Shown here: piece by piece, positions 27,237 through 35,994 of the stretch
How positions within the stretch are numbered: position 1 is the first letter of the stretch
Layout of the letters: each line of letters starts with the position of its first letter
NCBI RefSeq assembly: GCF_008326345.1
Contig: NZ_BJEN01000003.1
Coordinates: forward strand, 310,001-374,000
Length of the DNA stretch: 64,000 nucleotides
Direction: 5' to 3'
DNA from: Cutibacterium modestum
GTDB taxonomy: Bacteria > Actinomycetota > Actinomycetes > Propionibacteriales > Propionibacteriaceae
Program-made: the position numbers and the translations under genes
Notes under the pieces: model-generated
The model's input: only the letters and a program-made list of their open reading frames with translations
What the model was told of the DNA's origin: nothing
Database searches by the model: none

Positions 27237-27372
27237 CCTCATCGTCATAGCCCGTCGAAGCCGTAGAACAGACGGCAGGGGAGAAGCAGCGTGAATCGTG
27301 CGCACTCCTGGCGTCCAGGTGGTCATAGGTTCCGTTTGGGGTGCATCCTTCATGTGCATGCCCGCCTATCGA

Positions 27373-27378
27373 TAGGCT
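27373..27378 (+). promoter_or_regulatory. probable -10 of the HAD gene, near-leaderless
   Basis: TAGGCT lies 7 bases before ATG 27386, without a ribosome-binding site, as at purL, purF and the dipeptidase gene. Confidence 0.35.
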
Positions 27379-27385
27379 TAGAGTC

Positions 27386-28165
27386 ATGAGAGATCCCGCA
27401 GACATCGAGTGCTGGCTGACCGACATGGACGGTGTGCTCGTCCACGAGAACCATGAGGTGCCTGGCGCCAGCGATCTCATCAATCGTTGGGTCGACACCT
27501 CGAAGCGATTCCTAGTGTTGACCAACAACTCGATCTTCACCCCGCGTGACCTGGCTGCCCGGATGCAGGTGTCGGGTTTGACGGTGCCGGAGGATAATAT
27601 CTGGACCTCCGCCCTGGCTACCGCCCATTTTCTAGCCGACCAGCAGCCTGGAGCTCGCCTTTACGTCATTGGTGAGGCCGGCCTGACGACGGCCCTGCAC
27701 GAGGCAGGATTCATCCTCACCGACACCGAGCCCGATTACGTCGTCCTCGGGGAGACTCGTACCTACTCGTTCGAGGCCATTACCCGGGCCGTCAGATTCA
27801 TCGTCGACGGTGCCAGGTTCATCTGCACCAACCCCGATGCGACTGGTCCCAGTAAGGACGGGCCGTTGCCCGCCACCGGCGCCGTCGCCGCGATGATCGA
27901 GGCTGCCTCGAAGCACAAGCCCTACATCGTCGGAAAGCCGAATCCGATGATGTTCCGCTCAGCTTTGAATCGCATCGAGGCCCACTCTGAGACCACCGCC
28001 ATGATCGGTGATCGGATGGATACCGACATGGTTGCTGGTATGGAGGCTGGGCTGCTGACCGTCCTGGTACTCTCGGGCATCACCAAACGTGAGGACGTCG
28101 AGCAGTACCCCTACCGTCCCAACATCATTCTTGATTCGGTTGCCGATCTCAACGAGCTCATCTGA
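27386..28165 (+). CDS. HAD-superfamily IIA phosphatase (NagD-like)
   Basis: 259 residues from ATG 27386, which puts the catalytic DMDGVL motif near residue 12 as in the family; an earlier in-frame start at 27341 adds a Cys/Pro-rich stretch overlapping the promoter. Motif II is VLTNNS, the C2 cap lies in the middle, the conserved lysine is in VGKPNPMMF, and the acidic motif is MIGDRMDTD. NagD-type enzymes dephosphorylate nucleotides or sugar phosphates, and the substrate cannot be told here. It converges with the patatin pseudogene across a strong shared terminator. Confidence 0.9.
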   Translation: MRDPADIECWLTDMDGVLVHENHEVPGASDLINRWVDTSKRFLVLTNNSIFTPRDLAARMQVSGLTVPEDNIWTSALATAHFLADQQPGARLYVIGEAGLTTALHEAGFILTDTEPDYVVLGETRTYSFEAITRAVRFIVDGARFICTNPDATGPSKDGPLPATGAVAAMIEAASKHKPYIVGKPNPMMFRSALNRIEAHSETTAMIGDRMDTDMVAGMEAGLLTVLVLSGITKREDVEQYPYRPNIILDSVADLNELI

Positions 28166-28176
28166 GACATTTACGA

Positions 28177-28211
28177 CACGATGGTGGCGAGCCTCGTTCG
28201 CCACCATCGTG
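28177..28211. terminator. bidirectional terminator
   Basis: CACGATGGTGGCGA (28177-28190) and TCGCCACCATCGTG (28198-28211) form a perfect 14-base stem with a 7-base loop; pairing extends outward with one mismatch. It lies between two convergent genes. Confidence 0.75.
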
Positions 28212-28238
28212 CCGTAGGCGGAGACTTCCAGAATGGTC

Positions 28239-29557
28239 TTACGTCTGCCAGGGGATGACGACATCCTCGGGGGCTTGCGGATGGCCGTGTCCTTCGAGAA
28301 TCCGCCCCCACGTCTCGACCCCGTCAGGAGCTAGATCGAGCGGTAGTCGGGCCGCAACGTCGCGTAAATGGTCCTTGACGTGCTGCATCTCGTTCATGTC
28401 GTGACGGGAGGCTTCTTCCTTAAGCCAGGCTTGTTCGAGCTCCCAGCCGCGCACCCGAGTACGTACCGCATCCTTGACGAGCTCGTGATCGTCAAACCCC
28501 GACTTGACGTGTCTCTCCGCCGAGCACATCCAGCCGTAATCACGGTTGATGCGTAGCAGGCCAGGATCGACTGTCATGGAGTCATGCACGGAAATCTCGG
28601 GGCCGATGACGACGGCCCCAGCATTGAGAGCATAAGCCACCTCGTCCCGTTCGGTCTCGTCGGTTAGGATCGACACCGACCTCATTACTAGATCGAGCAT
28701 GTTGCGGGAGCCGAAATCGGACTCTCGTGCGGCTCCTCGTGGCGAACACGTGATGACGTAGGGGTTTGTGACGCCGAGATGCCCGATAGCCATCTCGGCC
28801 GGCACATTTTCCCGCAGTCCACCGTCGACGTAGTGCTCTCCGTCGAGGTAAACAGGACGGAATACCCCGGGAATGGAACAGGAGGCGAGCACCCCGCGAG
28901 AGACATCAAAGGTTGAGGAGCCGATGGGGTTATTGTCGCGATCGCCGAAATATCGCCACCGTCGAGGCTCAATCGGGACAGGGCTGACAGCAGCTGCAGG
29001 ACGACACCTGGGGTCCAGGAATCACACGCAACGGGGTCGTCACGAGTGGCCATTTCCAAGGTCGACGCCTGACCGGTGAGGCGGTCGTCGTCACGGCCAG
29101 CGATAGGTTCTGCTGGATCGGGGACTTTCGTCTGTTCGGGGCCGCGATGGAATGGCAAGCTCATCCAGGGACGCTGGCTCTTGGCTCTAGCGGCTTCTCG
29201 GTTGAGCAAGGACATCCATTCCGGACCCTTCTCGAGCAACCGGGAAAACCATGTCCGCGGCGTGAACATGTCGGACTTATCGGTCATTCCGAGCCACATC
29301 GTCTCCAGCTGGCGCAGTGCCGCCGATTGCTTGGCTGGATCGGTCCATTGGGACAGAGCGCAGGCCACAATCGACCCAGCTGAAGTGGCTACCACCGCGG
29401 TGGGGGCAATCCCGACGACGTCATAAAGGTGCCGCAGCGCCCCCATCTGGAAGGAGGTCCTCGACCCGCCCCCGGCAAGGACTAGACCCTGCTGGGGGGT
29501 TCGACTCCCGAGTCCGAATGCGAGGGTAGGGATACCGAGCCATGAGGGGAGTTCCAT
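28239..29557 (-). pseudogene. patatin-like phospholipase, broken by a frameshifting deletion
   Basis: From ATG 29557 the frame gives LVLAGGGSRTSFQMGAL (oxyanion loop) and the nucleophile ATSAGS, then runs out of phase near 28935 and stops. The remainder continues in another frame: WRYFGDRDNNPIGSS, then VSRGVLASCSIPGVFRPV, then the catalytic aspartate in YVDGGLRENVPAEMA, to a stop at 28239. Homologues as I know them have about 80 more residues between the LLSALSRLS and RYFGD parts, so this looks like an internal deletion that also shifted frame. The protein would have acted as a lipid acyl hydrolase. Both halves keep good codon use, so the damage is recent. Confidence 0.75.
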
Positions 29558-29589
29558 GACTCGATCCTACGGACTTCAGGAAAGGATGC

Positions 29590-30555
29590 TCAGGAGGCCG
29601 CCTCGACGGTCTCCTGGATGGCCTTGATGGTGGTGACCAGGTGAGCTTGCTCCCAGTCGTCCAGCGGCACCTCGAGGATGCGTTCGACGCCTTTAGCGCC
29701 GATAACGCACGGCACACCCATAGACACGTCACCGTCGTGGCCGTACTGGCCGTGCAGAGTGGTGCAAACCGGGTAGACGGCGTGCTCATTGAGGAGGATA
29801 GAGCGCGCAATGGTGATCGCCGACTGGCCGATGCCAGCGCTCGTCCAGCCCTTGAGGTTGAGCACGGCAGTACCGGCATCGTTAATACGCGTGGTCAGCT
29901 CGTCGCGGTCCATCGGATCGGCATCAAAGAGCTTAGCCAGGCTGTCAAAACCGACGCCGCCAACATTGACTCCGGTAAACATCGGGAATCCAGACGGCCC
30001 GTGCTCTCCGATCATGTAGCCGCGCACATAGTCTGGGTCGACGCCGAGATGGTCGGCGATTACACGACACATGCGGGCCGAATCAAGGATCGTTCCGGTG
30101 CCGAGCACCAAGCCCTGCGGGTGGTCAAACTCGGTGCTAGCGATGTGGACAAGGGCATCGAGAGGGTTGGAGCAGATGATGATAGCTGCGTCGTGGTTGC
30201 GGCTGGTGATCTCCGTCATGGTGGAGCGGATGATTTTGCTGTTAGTGGCAGCCAACTCACGCCGCGCAGCGCCGGTGGCTGGGCCTTTGGATGCGTCGAT
30301 AGATGGCCCGGCAGTCAAAATGATGACGTCGGCGTCAGACAGGCTATCGTAGTCGCCGGCGTACACAGCGACACTGGTGACGTTGGGCAGTGCGGTAGCG
30401 TGATGCTGGTCGAGGGCCTGCCCGGCAGCCATCTTTTCATTGATGTCAATGACGCAAATCTCGCCGAAGAGGCCGCTCATCATGGCGTCGGAAAGCACGG
30501 CATCACCGACCCGGCCGACTCCGATAATCCCGAGCTTGTGTGGTTTGATGGGCAT
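29590..30555 (-). CDS. L-lactate / L-2-hydroxyacid dehydrogenase
   Basis: 321 residues. NAD-dependent reduction of a 2-oxo acid, probably pyruvate to L-lactate or a branched analogue. The Rossmann motif GVGRVGDAV and the active-site IGEHG histidine are present. The mobile substrate loop after TAGP is longer than in standard LDH, and the ARRELAATN segment carries the substrate arginine. This recalls L-2-hydroxyisocaproate dehydrogenases, so broad specificity is possible. It is cytosolic and monocistronic, with GGAGG before ATG 30555. Confidence 0.85.
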   Translation of the reverse strand: MPIKPHKLGIIGVGRVGDAVLSDAMMSGLFGEICVIDINEKMAAGQALDQHHATALPNVTSVAVYAGDYDSLSDADVIILTAGPSIDASKGPATGAARRELAATNSKIIRSTMTEITSRNHDAAIIICSNPLDALVHIASTEFDHPQGLVLGTGTILDSARMCRVIADHLGVDPDYVRGYMIGEHGPSGFPMFTGVNVGGVGFDSLAKLFDADPMDRDELTTRINDAGTAVLNLKGWTSAGIGQSAITIARSILLNEHAVYPVCTTLHGQYGHDGDVSMGVPCVIGAKGVERILEVPLDDWEQAHLVTTIKAIQETVEAAS

Positions 30556-30772
30556 AAGAAACCTCCTGCAATCATCACGAAGTACTTGCTTGCATCCCTA
30601 TCCTTCACCCAAGAGGTTTCAGTATCGTGACACCCCCTCCACCGTAGCTGCCGTGGCTATGGTGACGGCTGTCTCCCCCGCCCATCCACCATGCAGAGTT
30701 TGTCCAGGACGCACACGCTGCGTCCTAACAGGGCGCTCACCTGTCCTGTTTGGGGAGCACAGGTTGGGCTGG

Positions 30773-30778
30773 GACAAT
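30773..30778 (+). promoter_or_regulatory. -10 of a probable leaderless CDF transcript
   Basis: GACAAT is followed by 6 bases and GTG 30785. There is no Shine-Dalgarno sequence. Confidence 0.35.
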
Positions 30779-30784
30779 GCTCGG

Positions 30785-31720
30785 GTGACAACAATTCCCG
30801 ACTTTCCCGCGGTCGCCTCGAGGCACCGACCTCCGGAGGACCTTAGCCGCTTTGCATGGCTGTCAATCACAGCGGCTACCGCGACAATCCTGCTAAAGAC
30901 TCTCGCCTGGCGGATTACCGGATCGGTCGGATTGCTCTCGGACGCCGCTGAATCCCTCGTGAACCTCGTTGCAGCCATCATCGCCCTCGTCGCCCTCAAG
31001 GTGTCGATCCGACCTCCGGACAAGAACCATCATTTTGGTCATTCCAAGGCCGAATACTTTTCAGCCGGTGCTGAGGGCATGATGATCTTCATCGCTGCTG
31101 CGGTCATTGTGTACACCGCGATTCAGCGATTTCTCCATCCCCAGTCCATTGAGGACGTCGGTATCGGCCTGTTGGTCTCGGTGCTAGCCTCAATCATCAA
31201 CGGAGCGGTCGCGTGGGTTCTGCTCAGGAATGGCCGCAACCGTCGATCGATGACCCTTATCGCCGACGGCAAGCATCTTCTCACCGATGTGTGGACTTCC
31301 GTCAGCGTTCTGGTAGGAGTGGGCCTGGTCTGGCTGACGGGGTGGCAGCGCCTCGACCCGATCGTTGCCCTCGCGGTGGGGATCAATATCCTCGTCACTG
31401 GGGCCAAACTCGTCGGACAGTCGAGTACTGCTTTGCTCGACGTTTCCTTACCCAAGGAGGATAACGCGGCTATCCGGGATTTCCTTGACGCCCACTCCAA
31501 TGAGCACATTACGTTCCATGCGGTGCGCACCCGTGAAGCTGGATACCGACAATTTCTCGAGTTTCACATGCTCGTTCCAGGGTCTTGGACGGTCAAGCAA
31601 GGCCATGACACTATGGAAGACCTCATTGATGAAATTCTTAAAGAATGGCCCGAGATGAGGGTGAGCGGCCATTTGGAACCTATCGAGGACCCGCGTTCTT
31701 ACGAGGATATGGACGTCTGA
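30785..31720 (+). CDS. cation diffusion facilitator (CDF) metal exporter
   Basis: 311 residues from GTG 30785; the longer open frame reaching back to 30440 overlaps the dehydrogenase gene antisense and is not coding in character. Six helices and a C-terminal cytoplasmic domain. The family stretch HHFGHSKAEYFSAGAEG follows helix 2. Helix 5 has HLLTDVWTS, the normal HxxxD half-site. Helix 2 reads SDAAESLVN where YiiP has DSLVD, so one or both metal ligands of that half-site differ. The metal could be Zn, Fe, Mn or Co; the family usually works as a proton antiporter. Confidence 0.88.
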   Translation: MTTIPDFPAVASRHRPPEDLSRFAWLSITAATATILLKTLAWRITGSVGLLSDAAESLVNLVAAIIALVALKVSIRPPDKNHHFGHSKAEYFSAGAEGMMIFIAAAVIVYTAIQRFLHPQSIEDVGIGLLVSVLASIINGAVAWVLLRNGRNRRSMTLIADGKHLLTDVWTSVSVLVGVGLVWLTGWQRLDPIVALAVGINILVTGAKLVGQSSTALLDVSLPKEDNAAIRDFLDAHSNEHITFHAVRTREAGYRQFLEFHMLVPGSWTVKQGHDTMEDLIDEILKEWPEMRVSGHLEPIEDPRSYEDMDV

Positions 31721-31805
31721 CCCGGGTTATGGTCGGACATGGTGATTCAGTGAATGCGGCGCCTAGCGGGCGTGAACGCATGAAGCTGAGCGAGAGGAGT
31801 CCAAG

Positions 31806-32264
31806 ATGGCCGAGGTGAACGGCAAGATCGTAACAGTGCCCGATTGGGACGAGTATTTCCTGGGTATAGCTGAGGCTGTCTCGGCGCGCGCTAAGTGCAC
31901 TCGCCGTCGAGTGGGGGCTCTGCTCGTTCACGAGCATCGCATTATCGCTACGGGGTACAACGGCGCCGCTCCCGGCCGTCCGGACTGCTTAGAAGGAGCT
32001 TGCCCGCGCGGTCAACTGGGCTATGGCGAGGTGCCAGCATTTTCCGACTATGACGTGCCCGGTTCCCCCGGATTCTGCATAGCCATTCACGCCGAGGTGA
32101 ACGCCCTGCTCTTCGCCACCCGAGATACTGCTGGATCGACGGCCTACGTGACCGATAAGCCGTGTTCTGGATGCCGCAAGGCACTGGCAGCAGCTGGCGT
32201 CGTGCGGGCAGTCTGGCCTGATGGTGAGCTTGGTGAAGACGATCTGGTCAACTGGGAGCTGTGA
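31806..32264 (+). CDS. deoxycytidylate deaminase-like zinc enzyme
   Basis: 152 residues from ATG 31806, preceded by GAGAGGAG. The zinc site is standard for the CMP/dCMP deaminase family: HAEVNAL (His ligand and catalytic Glu) and PCSGC (two Cys ligands). GARVGALLV-type and YNGAAPGRPDC segments match ComEB/dCMP deaminases. The likely reaction is dCMP to dUMP for thymidylate supply. The region between (CPRGQLGYGEVPAFSDYD) carries a lone cysteine and not a second zinc cluster. It follows the CDF gene by 85 bases. Confidence 0.85.
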   Translation: MAEVNGKIVTVPDWDEYFLGIAEAVSARAKCTRRRVGALLVHEHRIIATGYNGAAPGRPDCLEGACPRGQLGYGEVPAFSDYDVPGSPGFCIAIHAEVNALLFATRDTAGSTAYVTDKPCSGCRKALAAAGVVRAVWPDGELGEDDLVNWEL

Positions 32265-32352
32265 AAGGCTCACTAGCTGCACCGTCCTCGTCAGGAGGCG
32301 AGCCTATGAAGGCACAACGGTAATGTCTGAGCGAACCCGACACCGCCCAGGT

Positions 32353-32778
32353 TCAGTCATTGGAGAGCTGGGAAACCTTCGGGTCTAGGGCCTTTTCTGC
32401 TTCGGCAGCGACGACCTCTAACTCGGCGCCCGTTGATGCCATGACGGCCGCGACGACAGCCCCCTCGACCAGCGGGGCAGTGGAGATCTTGACTTTGTTA
32501 GCGATGTCGGGATCGAGGAAGTCCAGGGCCATTGCTGCTGAGAGAATTGCCGATCCGAGGTCGACGAGAACGAGGATCCCGTCACAGCCGCCCACCTTTT
32601 TGATCGCCGCGCTTACCGCGGAGGCGTCGGTGCCTAAAGTGGTGTCGTCAAGACCGGCGGCAATCTCAATGGGGGGAATCTCTGGGCCAGGCAGCATTTG
32701 CGATGCCAGGTCAGCCACAGCTCGGCCCAATGGGCGGCTATGGGAGACGATGACGATTCCAACACCTTGGTCACTCAT
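32353..32778 (-). CDS. dhaM: PTS-dependent dihydroxyacetone kinase, phosphotransferase subunit
   Basis: 141 residues from ATG 32778, with AGGAG upstream. It is an EIIA-mannose-type domain only, with the phosphorylated histidine in VIVSHSRPLG near residue 13. It passes phosphate from HPr to the ADP bound on DhaL. The fused HPr and EI-like parts of E. coli DhaM are absent, as in Gram-positive bacteria. It is the last gene of dhaKLM; the dhaL stop overlaps its start. Confidence 0.93.
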   Translation of the reverse strand: MSDQGVGIVIVSHSRPLGRAVADLASQMLPGPEIPPIEIAAGLDDTTLGTDASAVSAAIKKVGGCDGILVLVDLGSAILSAAMALDFLDPDIANKVKISTAPLVEGAVVAAVMASTGAELEVVAAEAEKALDPKVSQLSND

Positions 32779-33415
32779 GATTAGCTCCTGACAGGCATTG
32801 TGCTGCGGACTCGATGAGCAGGGCCATTGAGGTGGCTCCGGGGTCTTGGTGCCCCTTGCTTCGTTCCCCAAGATATGATGCTCGGCCGCGACGAGCCACC
32901 ATCTCGATAGTCGCGTCGCGGCCTTTGTTAGCGGCTTCGGCTGCCTTTATGAGCGCTTCGACAACAGAACCACCGCCGGCAGCAACCTGCTTGGCAGCGT
33001 CAACGGCAGGGGACAGGGTGTCAACCAGAGTCTTGTCGCCGACCTCAGCTTTGCCGCGTGCCACGATGCCGGCCAAGCCAGCGTCGAGGGCTTCGGCGAG
33101 CAACTGGGCATTGGGCTCGCCGTCAGTCTTGATAACCGTCGACAGCCGCAGAAAGAAAGTGCCGTAGAGAGGACCGGAAGCGCCACCGACGGTGCTTACC
33201 AGCGTCATTCCTGCTTTCTTGAGGAGTTCGGAGGCAGAGGTGAAGGACTCCGGGTCGAGGGCGGCCACTGCGGTCATCCCGCGAGCCATATTCGAGCCGT
33301 GGTCAGCATCACCAATCTGGCGATCCAGGTCAGTGAGCTCATTCGCATGTTCCGAGATGACCGCTGAGTAGTCCTTGAGCCACTCAGAAACGGTCACGGC
33401 AGAAATTTCAGACAT
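32771..33415 (-). CDS. dhaL: dihydroxyacetone kinase, ADP-binding subunit
   Basis: 214 residues from ATG 33415, which shares a base with the dhaK stop (TGATG). The Mg/ADP site is visible in DLDRQIGDADHGSNMARG, and GGASGPLYGTFF is the nucleotide-binding loop. DhaL holds ADP/ATP permanently, is recharged by DhaM and phosphorylates the DHA bound to DhaK. It is translationally coupled on both sides. Confidence 0.94.
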   Translation of the reverse strand: MSEISAVTVSEWLKDYSAVISEHANELTDLDRQIGDADHGSNMARGMTAVAALDPESFTSASELLKKAGMTLVSTVGGASGPLYGTFFLRLSTVIKTDGEPNAQLLAEALDAGLAGIVARGKAEVGDKTLVDTLSPAVDAAKQVAAGGGSVVEALIKAAEAANKGRDATIEMVARRGRASYLGERSKGHQDPGATSMALLIESAAQCLSGANHE

Positions 33416-34416
33416 CAGCATCCCCATCGAAGTCCAGAAGTCTCCACTGGGGCATCCCACAGCGTCAGGAGATCGTCGTCAGCGGAGAGCAAGGTCAAAG
33501 AACATCCTGCCATCTCCAGGCTCGTAATGTGATTGCCGACCAAGGTGCGGGCAACCGCGACGCCCTTTCCTGCCAGAATCTTGGCGACTTCGCCCCACAC
33601 GAGGTACTGCTCAATGAGAGGAGTGCCGCCCATGCCGTTGAGCATAGCGATGACCGGGGCTTTGGTGAAGTCACGATCAGCCAGGATAGGTTCGATGATC
33701 TGGGCGGCAACCTCGGCGGCAGTGCCCAACGTGGCGGTTTCGCGACCGGGCTCGCCATGGATGCCGACGCCCAACTCCATTTCGTTCGCGCCGAGGTCGA
33801 AAGTGGGTTTGCCGGCTGCCGGGACGGTGCAAGAGGTGAGGGCTACGCCGAAGGAACGACCACCGTCATTGATGCGTTTTGCGAGCTCGAGCAGGGCGTC
33901 GAGATCACGCTTTTCTTCAGCTGCTGCACCGAGGATTTTTTCGGCCAGCACCGTCAAACCCACCCCGCGTCGCCCGGCGGTGTACAGGGAGTCCTGTACG
34001 GCAACGTCATCGGCGATGATGACGGACGCGACGTGGATGCCAGCCTCCATCGAGGCCATCTCGGCAGCCATGTCGAAGTTCATAACGTCACCGGTGTAGT
34101 TCTTGACGATGTGGAGCACGCCAGCACCACCGTCGACGGCCTTGGTGGCCTCGGTAATTTGGTCAGGAACGGGGGAGGTGAAGACCTCCCCGCAGCAGGC
34201 GGCGTCGAGCATACCTCGTCCGACGTAGCCCGAGTGCAGCGGCTCGTGGCCGGAACCGCCACCAGAAACCAGACCAACCTTTCCGCTGACCGGTCCGTCG
34301 GCGCGCAGCACGATGCGATGTTCGAGATCGACTTTCAGAGAGTCAGGGTGGGCGGCCGCTACGCCGCGCAGGGAATCAACGATGATATCCTCAACAGCAT
34401 TGATGAGTTTCTTCAT
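33415..34416 (-). CDS. dhaK: dihydroxyacetone kinase, substrate-binding subunit
   Basis: 333 residues. It binds dihydroxyacetone covalently as a hemiaminal through the histidine in VGIHGEPG. The GSGHEP loop near residue 53 and KNYTGDVMNF near 105 are the other signature motifs. The product, DHA phosphate, enters glycolysis; glycerol is the probable source. It is the first gene of the dhaKLM operon. There is no DhaR-like regulator or glycerol dehydrogenase beside it. Confidence 0.95.
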   Translation of the reverse strand: MKKLINAVEDIIVDSLRGVAAAHPDSLKVDLEHRIVLRADGPVSGKVGLVSGGGSGHEPLHSGYVGRGMLDAACCGEVFTSPVPDQITEATKAVDGGAGVLHIVKNYTGDVMNFDMAAEMASMEAGIHVASVIIADDVAVQDSLYTAGRRGVGLTVLAEKILGAAAEEKRDLDALLELAKRINDGGRSFGVALTSCTVPAAGKPTFDLGANEMELGVGIHGEPGRETATLGTAAEVAAQIIEPILADRDFTKAPVIAMLNGMGGTPLIEQYLVWGEVAKILAGKGVAVARTLVGNHITSLEMAGCSLTLLSADDDLLTLWDAPVETSGLRWGC

Positions 34417-34506
34417 GGCACCAGTGAACCATCCCGATCCCGAAATTCCAGAGGGGGATTGTTACACCGTGCAGCGTGCCCACTTGCTGATGCGCGACTG
34501 GCTGAC

Positions 34507-35793
34507 TTACTTCGTTTGCTGGACGTAGTCGATGGTCACTTTGCCGCGAACCTGCCGCAGCCACGGCGCCCGCTTGGAGGGATCGAAGACGACCCGAATG
34601 TGATCGTTGTGCATGATCACGGCAGTGATGATCACAAAGGTGATGCCGAGGCTGATGGCTCCCCAGGCGACCGTGGCGCGCGGGCCGACCGTATTGCCGA
34701 TCCAGCCGACGATCGGGGAGACGAACGGGGTGCCGCCCATGACCAGGGCGGCCCACAAGCTCATGACCCGGCCACGCATTTGCGGCCTGACGGAGGTCTG
34801 CACCATGGCGTTGGCGGTGATGAGGGTCGAGATGGCTCCCCATCCGACAAAGATCTTCAGGACGGCGAAGGTGCCGTAGTTTGGCGCCAGCGTCGACAAG
34901 GCCATGCTGATGCTATAGACCAACAGGGCGAGTTCGACCCAGCGCAGCCGCGGCTTGCGTCGAGCTGCTTCTAGGGCGGCGGCCATTGACCCGATGCCCA
35001 TAAGGGAACCGAGGAGGCCGTATTGTCCGGACCCTTTGCCAAACGCCTGGGTGGCCATGACGGCGTCAGAGATGTTGAAGTTGAATCCGAAGGTGCCCAT
35101 CATGAAACCGATCGTCAACAAAATGACGAGGTCTGGACGCCGCTTAACGTAACGGATGCCGTCGCGGACTCGGGCTTTGTCGTTTGCTGGCGGGGAGGTG
35201 TAGAGGCGATCAGCCTTGATGAGCAGCAGGGTGGAGATGAACCCCATGAAGCAAGCGACGTTGATTGCCATCACCCAGCCGACACCGACTCCCGCAATGA
35301 GCAAGCCACCGAGGCCCGGGCCTAGCAACCGGGCGCCATTAAAGGACGCCGAGTTGAGGCTCACCGCATTGGGGAGGTTTTTTAGCGGGACCAGCTCGGA
35401 GACGAAGGCCTGGGTGGCTGGGCTGTAGAAGGCTCCGGCGACGCCGTCCATCGCTGAGATAACGAAAACCATCCACAGCTGCACCGTTCCGGTGAGGACA
35501 AGGATGGAAAGAATGGCCGCGTCAACAGCCATGGCGGACTGTGCCGCCACCATGATGCGACGCTTGGACATTCGGTCGGCCAGGGCGCCAGCCCACGGTG
35601 TGACGAGGAGAATTGGTGCAAAGTTGACCGCCATTACCCAGCCAAGCATTGCGGCGTTGCCGTGGGTTAAAATGATGAGTACCAGCCAGGACTGGGCGGT
35701 GCGAGCCATCCACTGGCCCATGTTCGTCATGAGAGTGCCCGAGAAGTAGATCCGATAGTTCGGAACGGTCAGGCTGGCGAACATGGTTCTCAC
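34507..35793 (-). CDS. MFS exporter (MFS_3/EntS-like)
   Basis: 428 residues from GTG 35793, chosen because AGGAG lies 8 bases upstream; ATG 35784 is an alternative. It begins with FASLTVPNYRIYFSGTLMTNMGQWM, typical of the PF05977 group, has about 11-12 helices, and has GALADRMSKRRIM between helices 2 and 3. This group exports siderophores, macrolides or other small molecules; the substrate is unknown here. It lies 90 bases downstream of dhaK's start region on the same strand but has its own promoter, divergent from menA. Confidence 0.85.
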   Translation of the reverse strand: MRTMFASLTVPNYRIYFSGTLMTNMGQWMARTAQSWLVLIILTHGNAAMLGWVMAVNFAPILLVTPWAGALADRMSKRRIMVAAQSAMAVDAAILSILVLTGTVQLWMVFVISAMDGVAGAFYSPATQAFVSELVPLKNLPNAVSLNSASFNGARLLGPGLGGLLIAGVGVGWVMAINVACFMGFISTLLLIKADRLYTSPPANDKARVRDGIRYVKRRPDLVILLTIGFMMGTFGFNFNISDAVMATQAFGKGSGQYGLLGSLMGIGSMAAALEAARRKPRLRWVELALLVYSISMALSTLAPNYGTFAVLKIFVGWGAISTLITANAMVQTSVRPQMRGRVMSLWAALVMGGTPFVSPIVGWIGNTVGPRATVAWGAISLGITFVIITAVIMHNDHIRVVFDPSKRAPWLRQVRGKVTIDYVQQTK

Positions 35794-35882
35794 GGCGAGG
35801 TCTCCTGCCAAACTCGAATGGGGATGTAAGGGCTTCTGTGGTTATTTATCGTTTCGTTAGCTTGTGTAGATGCGGGTTTGAA

Positions 35883-35917
35883 CGTGCAGCGGCGATATGG
35901 TCGCCATTAGGTGCACG
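35883..35917. promoter_or_regulatory. nested inverted repeat between divergent genes
   Basis: Outer arms CGTGCA (35883-35888) and TGCACG (35912-35917); inner arms GGCGA (35891-35895) and TCGCC (35901-35905). It lies in the 200-base gap between the MFS exporter and menA and could be an operator or an RNA hairpin. Confidence 0.35.
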
Positions 35918-35994
35918 TCCTGAAAAGATCTTCCGCTCAACGCCCGCCTGACGCGCACAGTTCGCGTGTCTACCACTGACTTAGGGAGTTGTCT

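Noticed and set aside
27341-27385. Longer N-terminus for the HAD phosphatase
   Set aside because: It crosses the probable -10 and would add residues not typical of the family.
29641-30630. A 329-residue plus-strand open frame
   Set aside because: It is antisense to the well-conserved dehydrogenase and arises from that gene's codon bias; it has no family features.
30440-30784. N-terminal extension of the CDF transporter frame
   Set aside because: It overlaps the dehydrogenase gene on the other strand and lacks CDF character; GTG 30785 with a promoter in front fits better.
33529-34974. A 481-residue plus-strand open frame across dhaK and the MFS gene
   Set aside because: It lies antisense to two clear genes and its composition (runs of Asp, Gly, His) is typical of a shadow frame.
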